Assembly: GCA_035690905.1 (NCBI GenBank)
Contig: DASSKA010000220.1
Location: forward strand, 1-45,444
Source of the DNA: DASSKA01 sp035690905
Lineage (GTDB): Bacteria; Actinomycetota; Actinomycetes; Propionibacteriales; Nocardioidaceae
Direction: 5' to 3'
Length of the DNA stretch: 45,444 nucleotides
Numbering within the stretch: position 1 is the first letter of the stretch; every line of letters starts with the position of its first letter. Positions 40,089 to 45,444 of this stretch are shown in pieces. The position numbers were made by a program, and so were the translations under genes. Below the pieces are notes generated by a model. It was not told the origin of the DNA. It was given only the letters and a program-made list of their open reading frames with translations, and searched no databases.

Positions 40089-41873
40089 CTACCGACCAGG
40101 GCGCGCGCCCCGGTTGGCGATCAGACCCCGATAGGCGATCTTGCGCAGCCGCTCGGGAACCAGACGGTATCCGCCACGGACGACGACGTTGCGGACGTAC
40201 TGCGTGCGGGTAGTGAGCCCTAGCATACGGAACCGCCTCTGCAGGGCGAGCTCCGACCTCAGCAGCTGCCGGCCGCCACGCCGGGCGTAGGCCCCGGCAC
40301 CGATGCGGTAGCAGACCAACGGCTCGGCCAGGTTCGCCGGACGGGCACCCGTCTGCAGCATCCGCGTGAACAGCAGGTAGTCCTCCATCAGGGCCATGTC
40401 GGTGTAGCCGCCGGCGGCGAGCACCGCGCTCTTGCGGTAGACCACGGTCGGGTGGTTGAACGGATCGCGGAACCGGACCACCCGCCGGATCTCGACGGGG
40501 TCGGTGGGCGGGGTGCGCCGGCCGAGCACCTCGCCGACCCGCTCACCGAACTCGAGCAGCCCGGTGCCCGCGATGTCGGCACCACCCTCGAGCAGCGGCA
40601 GCTGCCGTTCGAAGCGTTCCGGGAGGCTGATGTCGTCGGCGTCCATGCGGGCCACGATCTCGTGCGTGCACGCGTGCAGCCCGCGGTCGAGAGCAGGCCC
40701 GAGGCCCACGTTCTGCTCGAGCGCCAGGACCCGCACGGGGACCGGGCTGTCGCGCACCAGCTCGTCGATGGCCACCGCCAACACGTCGGGAACCGGCCCG
40801 TCCTGGACCAGCACCACCTCGTCGGGTCGGCGGGTCTGGTCGTGGACGGTCGAGACGAACGCGTCCCGCAGGAACGCCGGGTCGTCCCCGCCGTACACCG
40901 CCATCAGCAGACTGAACGGCTCCTTCTCTCCCCGTCCGGGCTGCTCCCGCCCATCCCAGCGAGGGCCGTCCCAGCCGGCCTCGCCGAGCACGGCAGCATT
41001 GCCGCGCGGCCCGTGGGCGAGCCCGGCGGCGATGCCCCGGGCCAGCCCGCGCAGCAGCGTGGTCCGGTCCTGCGAGCGCGCCAGCGTCCTGGCCCAGCGC
41101 CTCGCGGTGCTCCCGCCGTACAGCGCCTTCTCGAGCGGGTCCAACGAGTGGCTGCGGGTGAACATCCACAGCTTGTTGCGGACCTCGTAGAAGAACCGCT
41201 CCCCCGGGTCGGCGTCGGTCGAGCCGAAGGTCCTGGTCTTGTGCACGACCACGCTGTCGGGGCAGTACAGACCGACCCCGCCGCGGACCAGGCGGGTGGA
41301 GTACTCGAAGTCGTCGTTCCACAAGAAGTAGTCCGCGACCGGCACCCCTCGCGCGCGGACCATGTCGGCGTCGCACATGAGCGACACGAACGAAGCAGAG
41401 CGGATCGGCACGCAGCCCACGGCCTCCGCCCTCCGGAGCTCCTCCGCGGAGGCACCCGGCTTGCGCCGCGGGGTGTTCATCGGGTGGTCCCGGCCGTCGG
41501 TCCACACGACCCGGCTGGCGACCAGGGCGGGCCTGCCGGGTTCGTACGCCGCCCACGCGGCCACCAGCCGCTCCGCGGCGCTCGGCTCGGGCACGGTGTC
41601 GTCGTCGAGCAGCCACAGCAGGTCCGGAGCCAGCGTCAGCGCGCTCGCGATGCCCGCCGCGAACCCTCCGGCGCCGCCGACGTTGCGGCCCAGCACCACG
41701 CGCGGCAGGTCCGGATACTCGCTGCGCAGCACGTCGGTGGTGCCGTCGGTCGAGGCGTTGTCGACCACGACCACGTCCACCGGGTGGGTCTGCGCGGCGA
41801 GCGCGTCCAGCGACTCGCGCAGCAGGTCGCGCCGGTTCCAGGTGACGACGACGGCTACGACCCGGGCGGACAC
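40089..41873 (-). CDS. Two-domain family 2 glycosyltransferase (GlfT1-like fused to a second GT2)
   Basis: The 594-residue protein holds two GT-A domains. Residues 1-300 resemble GlfT1/rhamnosyl-galactofuranosyl transferases: VVVTWNRRDLLRESLDALAAQT, VVVVDNASTDGT, WLLDDDTVPEP and DYFLWNDDFEYSTRLVRGG. Residues about 325-594 are a second GT2 of the WbbL/AmsE type: FSLLMAVYGGDDPAFLRDAFVST, EIVARMDADDISLPERFERQ and GYTDMALMEDYLLFTRML. In mycobacteria GlfT1 is a separate single-domain protein that adds the first galactofuranose units. Here the second domain may supply another step, such as a rhamnosyl linker sugar. GTG 41873 has TAGGGT 6 nt upstream, so the operon likely begins leaderless. glf starts 30 bp downstream. 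Confidence 0.88.
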   Translation of the reverse strand: MSARVVAVVVTWNRRDLLRESLDALAAQTHPVDVVVVDNASTDGTTDVLRSEYPDLPRVVLGRNVGGAGGFAAGIASALTLAPDLLWLLDDDTVPEPSAAERLVAAWAAYEPGRPALVASRVVWTDGRDHPMNTPRRKPGASAEELRRAEAVGCVPIRSASFVSLMCDADMVRARGVPVADYFLWNDDFEYSTRLVRGGVGLYCPDSVVVHKTRTFGSTDADPGERFFYEVRNKLWMFTRSHSLDPLEKALYGGSTARRWARTLARSQDRTTLLRGLARGIAAGLAHGPRGNAAVLGEAGWDGPRWDGREQPGRGEKEPFSLLMAVYGGDDPAFLRDAFVSTVHDQTRRPDEVVLVQDGPVPDVLAVAIDELVRDSPVPVRVLALEQNVGLGPALDRGLHACTHEIVARMDADDISLPERFERQLPLLEGGADIAGTGLLEFGERVGEVLGRRTPPTDPVEIRRVVRFRDPFNHPTVVYRKSAVLAAGGYTDMALMEDYLLFTRMLQTGARPANLAEPLVCYRIGAGAYARRGGRQLLRSELALQRRFRMLGLTTRTQYVRNVVVRGGYRLVPERLRKIAYRGLIANRGARPGR

Positions 41874-41879
41874 AGCGGC

Positions 41880-41885
41880 ACCCTA
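41880..41885 (-). promoter_or_regulatory. Leaderless-type -10 TAGGGT for the galactan operon
   Basis: TAGGGT on the minus strand is followed by 6 nt (GCCGCT) and GTG 41873. It sits just beyond a GTCCGG/CCGGAC stem (about 41889-41909) that may end the upstream LCP transcript. Confidence 0.5.
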
Positions 41886-41931
41886 TCCGTCCGGGGTTCG
41901 GGGCCGGACCATGGCTCAACGCACCTGGGGC

Positions 41932-43410
41932 TCAGCACACCTGGCTGAGGTTGGTGGCCTTGTTGGCGGCGTAGCCGTCGGCCATGTCACCGAGCGAGCC
42001 GCCCACCTCAGGACGTCCGCCGTCTTCGGTGGTGAAGCCACGATGAGCCGTCACGTGCCGGCGCCCGGTGCCGTGCCCGGTGCCGTGCCCGGTGCCGTGC
42101 CCGGACCGCTGCTCCGGCGCGGCCGTGGACCGGGCGAGCGCCTGCTTGACCATGCCCTGGATCTTGGCGATGTCGGGGTGGCTGGTGTCGATGGCCGGGG
42201 GCACGAACGACACCGTGCTCACCGGCTGGCTGCGCGCCTTCAGCGCCAGCTGCGCGAAGGTGGCCAGCTGGGAGGCGGGCAGGTCGGTGGTGATCAGCTG
42301 CTCACTGGCCTTCTCGATGCTCTCGAAACGGGTGATCACCGTCTTGGGGCTCAGCTGGTGCAGCATGGCGTTCATCACACACTTCTGGCGGGCCATGCGG
42401 GAGTAGTCGTCCGCGGCGACGCGGGACCGGGCGAACCACAGCGCCTGGAAGCCGTTGAGACGCCGCACCCCCGGTTTGATGTAGCCCGTGATCGGACCGC
42501 CTACCCCGCCGATCGGGATCCGGTCCCTGACGTTGAGCGTGAGCCCGCCAACGGCGTCGACCAGGTCGCGGAAGCCCTGCAGGTTGACCATCGCGTAGTA
42601 GTTGATCTTCAGCCCGGTGATCCCCTCGACTCCTTCGATGGTCGCCTCGAGGCCGGGGTTGGCCACACCCCTGAACACGTCCAGGTGGTCGCCTGCCCAG
42701 GTGGACAGGCTGTTCACCTCGCAGGTGTCGCAGTCGTAGCCGTTCGGGAACTGCGCGGCCATCAGCGAGCCCTTGGGGAACGGGAAGTCCATCATGTTGC
42801 GAGGCACGCCGAACAGCACCGTCCTGCCGGTCTGCTGGTCGATGCTGGCCACGTTGATGCTGTCGGTGCGCAGCCCCCACCGGTCCGGTCCGGAGTCCCC
42901 GCCGAGCAGCAGGATGTTGAAACGGCCCTCATGGGCGGCCGTCACCTCGGTGTGCCCGAACATCGTGGCCACGAAGTCACGCTGGACGGCGACCACGTGC
43001 GAGGCGAACAGCAGCGTGCCGGCGACCGAGAAGCACAGCACCCCGTTCAGTCCCACCATGGCCAGCCGCTGCTTCTGGCGCAGCTCGAGCGGGTTGCCGA
43101 GCCGCCAGGCGTCGACGAACAGCGCCGCCCAACCCACGGCGAGCGCGCACAGCAGCAGGCGTACGGCGCCGAGCACGGTGGTGCTGCTGAACAGGCGCAG
43201 CAGGGTGCCCGGCCACAGCAGCCCCACGGTGACGAGCACCAGTGCGGTGGCCACCAGGACCAGCCAGATCCGCAGCGCCATCCGCCCGATCCCGCGCCGT
43301 CCCGCGGCGAGCTGAGCCGAGCCCGGGACCATCAGGGTCATCAGCATCAGGGTCAGCGCCCGGCGGAACCGGACCCGCGCGAGCGCGGCGACGTGTGCGT
43401 CGGGGTGCAT
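41932..43410 (-). CDS. LytR-CpsA-Psr family polymer ligase, multi-span
   Basis: LCP proteins move undecaprenyl-linked polymers onto peptidoglycan. The 492-residue protein has three to four N-terminal membrane helices (about residues 17-32, 44-72, 80-98 and 120-142). An extracellular LCP domain follows (about 165-340), with NILLLGGDSGPDRWGLRTDSINVASI, VLFGVPRNM, the GITGLKINYYAMVNLQGFRDLVDAVGGL core and FARSRVAADDYSRMARQ. Arginines and aspartates of the active site are present. Near the C-terminus is a (GHGT)3 repeat encoded by three perfect 12-bp units (42067-42102). The last residue is cysteine. It lies 58 bp upstream of the galactan operon on the same strand, so the galactan is the likely substrate. 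The promoter region has an MtrA-like triple repeat. Confidence 0.92.
   Translation of the reverse strand: MHPDAHVAALARVRFRRALTLMLMTLMVPGSAQLAAGRRGIGRMALRIWLVLVATALVLVTVGLLWPGTLLRLFSSTTVLGAVRLLLCALAVGWAALFVDAWRLGNPLELRQKQRLAMVGLNGVLCFSVAGTLLFASHVVAVQRDFVATMFGHTEVTAAHEGRFNILLLGGDSGPDRWGLRTDSINVASIDQQTGRTVLFGVPRNMMDFPFPKGSLMAAQFPNGYDCDTCEVNSLSTWAGDHLDVFRGVANPGLEATIEGVEGITGLKINYYAMVNLQGFRDLVDAVGGLTLNVRDRIPIGGVGGPITGYIKPGVRRLNGFQALWFARSRVAADDYSRMARQKCVMNAMLHQLSPKTVITRFESIEKASEQLITTDLPASQLATFAQLALKARSQPVSTVSFVPPAIDTSHPDIAKIQGMVKQALARSTAAPEQRSGHGTGHGTGHGTGRRHVTAHRGFTTEDGGRPEVGGSLGDMADGYAANKATNLSQVC
42067..42102. repeat. Three perfect 12-bp tandem repeats in the LCP gene
   Basis: GGTGCCGTGCCC is repeated three times head to tail, encoding Gly-His-Gly-Thr units on the minus strand near the LCP protein C-terminus. 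Unit length is a multiple of three, so copy-number slippage would keep frame. Confidence 0.85.
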
Positions 43411-43440
43411 GAGGACCTTTCGGGTGTCGGTGCGCCCCCA

Positions 43441-43467
43441 GTATCACCAGCAACAGGCGTAACAGCG
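43441..43467 (+). promoter_or_regulatory. Candidate MtrA-like 9-bp repeats between the two LCP genes
   Basis: Three adjacent 9-mers read GTATCACCA, GCAACAGGC and GTAACAGCG. The last two share the G-Y-AACAG core and resemble the mycobacterial GTCACAgcg and Streptomyces GTAAC-type MtrA repeats. The array lies 31 nt upstream of the minus-strand LCP start, overlapping its likely -10/-35 region, and 70 nt upstream of the plus-strand LCP start. Confidence 0.35.
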
Positions 43468-43524
43468 GTCTAGGCACGCCGGGCACCCGGCCGGCACTGG
43501 TGCGTACCGCTATGTGCCGCGAGG

Positions 43525-43530
43525 TACCGT
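43525..43530 (+). promoter_or_regulatory. Leaderless-type -10 TACCGT for the plus-strand LCP gene
   Basis: TACCGT is followed by 7 nt and ATG 43538; there is no Shine-Dalgarno. Confidence 0.5.
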
Positions 43531-43537
43531 CTGCGCC

Positions 43538-44749
43538 ATGGCTGATGGTCACCCGCCGGACCGCGGGGAGTCGGAGTACGACTGGCTCTACGGCACCGAG
43601 CAACGGGGCCTCGGCGAGTCCTCCCCTCCCGCGCCGCAGGACCGGCCACGGCAACCGTCGAGCGACCCGGAGCCGACCCGGATGCTGCCGACCATGAACC
43701 GCTCCGGCGGAGGGCAGCGGCCGGCACCCGAGGCGCCTCCCCGGCGCCCGCGGACCGCGGCCCCGGCCCGGCGCCCGCCCGGCCGGCCGGCCGGCCCGTC
43801 ACGACGCCGGGTGATGCGCTGGGCGTGGCTGCTCGTGCTGCTGTGGATCGCCTACCTCGTCGCGGTGCCCGCCTGGGCGTGGACGAAGGTACACAAGGTC
43901 GACTTCACCCCCGCCGCGGGACGCCCAGCCGACCAGCCGGGCACGACGTACCTGCTGGTCGGCAGCGACAGCCGCGCCGGCCTCACCCGGCACCAGGAGC
44001 TGCACCTGGGCACCGGCAAGGGCGAGGGCCAGCGCACCGACACCATCATGCTGCTGCACACCGGCGCCGGCCCCAACCTGCTGATGTCGATCCCCCGGGA
44101 CTCCTCGGTGCCGATCCCCGGGCACGGCACGGACAAGATCAACGCAGCCTTCGCCTGGGGCGGCCCCAAGCTGCTGGTGAAGACCATCGAGCAGGACACC
44201 CACATCCGCATCGACGACTACGTCGAGATCGGCTTCGCCGGCTTCGTCGACGTGGTCAACGCCGTAGGCGGGATCCAGATCTGTCCCACCCAGAACATGA
44301 CCGACCCGCTGGCCAACCTGCACATCAAGAAGGGCTGCCAGCAGGTGAACGGCCGGGTGGCGCTTGCCTACGCCCGGTCCCGGCACGTCTCTTCGCTCGG
44401 CGACATCGACCGCGCCAAGCACCAGCGCGAGGTGGTGAGCGCGGTCGGGCACAAGGCCGTCTCACCGTGGTCGGTGATCAACCCGTTCCGCTACTTCGGG
44501 CTGGCCAAGGCCGCCGATGCGTCGCTGACCCTGGGCAAGGGCACCGGGCCGGTCGCGGCCCTGAAGTTCGCCTGGGCGATGACCCACGTGAGCGGGTCGA
44601 ACGGGCTGACCTGCTCGGTGCCGATCTCGGACCTCTACGTGCACTGGGACCCGCAGCGGGCGCCGCGGATGTTCCGGCTCATCCGCCAGGACCGCACCGA
44701 GGACATCTCGAAGAACCTGTGCAGCCCGTCGGGGCTGCCGGGCGGCTGA
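43538..44749 (+). CDS. LytR-CpsA-Psr family polymer ligase, single-span
   Basis: The 403-residue protein starts at ATG 43538 (MADGHPPDRGESEYDWLYG). A disordered cytoplasmic region rich in Pro/Arg (1-88) precedes one membrane helix (about 93-113, WAWLLVLLWIAYLVAVPAW). The LCP domain (about 130-310) has TTYLLVGSDSRAGL, GQRTDTIMLLHT, NLLMSIPRDSSVPI, DDYVEIGFAGFVDVVNAVGGI and LAYARSRHVSSLGDIDRAKHQR. All the usual phosphate-binding Arg/Asp positions appear present. A C-terminal tail follows without extra domains. It is divergent from the other LCP gene, so the pair flank a shared control region. It is probably a second ligase for a teichoic acid, galactan or other anionic polymer. Confidence 0.93.
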   Translation: MADGHPPDRGESEYDWLYGTEQRGLGESSPPAPQDRPRQPSSDPEPTRMLPTMNRSGGGQRPAPEAPPRRPRTAAPARRPPGRPAGPSRRRVMRWAWLLVLLWIAYLVAVPAWAWTKVHKVDFTPAAGRPADQPGTTYLLVGSDSRAGLTRHQELHLGTGKGEGQRTDTIMLLHTGAGPNLLMSIPRDSSVPIPGHGTDKINAAFAWGGPKLLVKTIEQDTHIRIDDYVEIGFAGFVDVVNAVGGIQICPTQNMTDPLANLHIKKGCQQVNGRVALAYARSRHVSSLGDIDRAKHQREVVSAVGHKAVSPWSVINPFRYFGLAKAADASLTLGKGTGPVAALKFAWAMTHVSGSNGLTCSVPISDLYVHWDPQRAPRMFRLIRQDRTEDISKNLCSPSGLPGG

Positions 44750-44757
44750 CGCCGGCT

Positions 44758-45180
44758 TCAGAGCTCGCGCGGCAGCATCCGCAGCGCGGCGCGGAACCGG
44801 GCGACGCTCGGTGGAACGGTGTCCGTGAGCCCGTCCCCGCCACACTGCTCCCAGGCCAGCACCACGCGGCGCTCGGCCGGGGTGAGCCGGCGGAACGCCT
44901 GGAAGGCGGCCATCTCGCTGATCGGGTCCTCGGACTGCGCCGCCAGGTCCCACATGTGCTCCACCAGGATCCGCCGCTGGCCGCGCAGCCAGGCCTCGCC
45001 TGCGACGTGGCCGAGGCAGAGCACCACGGCCACCGCGACCAGCGCCCACCAGTGCGTGAACACGACCACCGGCACCAGCGCGGCGAGCACGACCGGGGTG
45101 ACGAGGCGTGAGACCCGAACCCAGCTCCGGGTCCGCGGGTCGACCAGGTCCATGGTGTAGGAGCGTGCAACGTTGGCCAC
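44758..45180 (-). CDS. Small membrane protein of unknown function
   Basis: The 140-residue protein starts at GTG 45180, with AGGA about 11 nt upstream; ATG 45153 is possible. Two close hydrophobic segments (about residues 26-41 and 43-61, VVLAALVPVVVFTHWWALVAVAVVLCLGHV) form a hairpin-like anchor. A cytoplasmic domain follows with LRGQRRILVEHMWDLAAQSEDPISEMAAFQAFRRLTPAERRVVLAWEQ. I do not recognise the family. It is convergent with the LCP gene (8-bp gap) and downstream of hspR on the same strand, 136 bp away. Confidence 0.7.
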   Translation of the reverse strand: MANVARSYTMDLVDPRTRSWVRVSRLVTPVVLAALVPVVVFTHWWALVAVAVVLCLGHVAGEAWLRGQRRILVEHMWDLAAQSEDPISEMAAFQAFRRLTPAERRVVLAWEQCGGDGLTDTVPPSVARFRAALRMLPREL

Positions 45181-45316
45181 CGCGGCGAGATCCTTTCTCC
45201 GTCAGCCCACCGACCAGCGGGCTGTGCGGTCAAAAGTAGGCGCTCGGCCCGTCGTCGGGACCGAAAGGTACAACATCGCGGGATCGAGGTGACGGACGGC
45301 CCGACCTCGGTGGCCG

Positions 45317-45444
45317 TCACCGGGGCCGGGGACGTGTCTCCAGCCGCTCGCGCAGCTGTGCGTTGTCGGCCTCCAGCTCGAGCACCATCGCTACCCCGGC
45401 GAGGTTCAGACCGAGGTCCAGCAGCTCGATGATCCGGCGCAGTC
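45317..45444 (-). CDS. hspR: C-terminal part of a MerR-family regulator, HspR-like (partial)
   Basis: The minus-strand frame entering from the right edge encodes LRRIIELLDLGLNLAGVAMVLELEADNAQLRERLETRPRPR and stops at TGA 45319-45317. The LGLNLAGVxxxLELE pattern is typical of HspR, the repressor of dnaK-type heat-shock operons, whose coiled-coil C-terminus follows the DNA-binding domain. The N-terminal HTH is outside the window, so assignment rests on about 40 residues. If right, dnaK, grpE and dnaJ should lie just upstream, to the right. Confidence 0.7.
   Translation of the reverse strand, partial: LRRIIELLDLGLNLAGVAMVLELEADNAQLRERLETRPRPR

Overview
The window is a high-GC actinobacterial chromosome segment. 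About 40 genes are tightly packed, usually with ATGA, GTGA or TGATG start/stop overlaps. Its core gene order matches the mycobacterial block Rv3235 to Rv3262: Rv3235-like, secA1, hpf, comF, lpqB-mtrB-mtrA, sahH, a SIS-domain gene, manB, DUF3499, zincin-like, whiB2, fbiA, fbiB. No mycolate genes are seen, FbiB is short, and the companions present (orphan SAF/MinD pair, YcaQ, TIGR03089, DUF5719) fit a Propionibacteriales/Nocardioidaceae-type organism. That placement is inference. No rRNA, tRNA, CRISPR array, insertion sequence or prophage was recognised.

Layout. 1-3.2 kb: a gene end, proline catabolism (pruA) and a WS/DGAT-like acyltransferase. 3.2-7.7 kb: a compact locus of unknown role with a MinD/CpaE-like ATPase, a one-pass SAF-domain protein, a BldC-like small HTH protein, a conserved 202-aa protein, a LysM membrane protein and an Rv3235-family protein. 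Its two divergent intergenic regions share DnaA-box-like nonamers and a 10-bp-period GCAAA direct repeat. 7.7-14.5 kb: secA1, ycaQ-like glycosylase, an orphan LuxR response regulator, hpf and comF. 14.5-20.1 kb: sahH-mtrA-mtrB-lpqB, a coupled operon for S-adenosylhomocysteine removal and the MtrAB-LpqB envelope-sensing system. 20.1-24.6 kb: cation efflux, SIS protein, Trm112-like protein, phosphomannomutase, DUF3499 and a zincin-fold protein. 24.6-29.3 kb: DUF5719, a large membrane glycosyltransferase and whiB2. 29.5-32.3 kb: fbiA-fbiB (coenzyme F420) and a TIGR03089 protein.

32.3-45.4 kb is an envelope-polymer region. A secreted amidase with FG-GAP repeats lies downstream of a five-gene operon (two-domain glycosyltransferase, glf, glfT2, ABC permease, ABC ATPase) that looks able to make UDP-galactofuranose, polymerise a galactan and export it. 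Two divergent LytR-CpsA-Psr (LCP) genes at the operon head could attach the polymer to peptidoglycan. A small membrane protein and the 3' end of an hspR-like MerR gene close the window.

MtrA, encoded at 18 kb, has plausible binding sites in front of the amidase gene and between the two LCP genes, which would tie envelope sensing to wall-polymer attachment and wall hydrolysis. Many genes also have a TANNNT -10 hexamer 6-8 nt before the start codon, pointing to widespread leaderless transcription.
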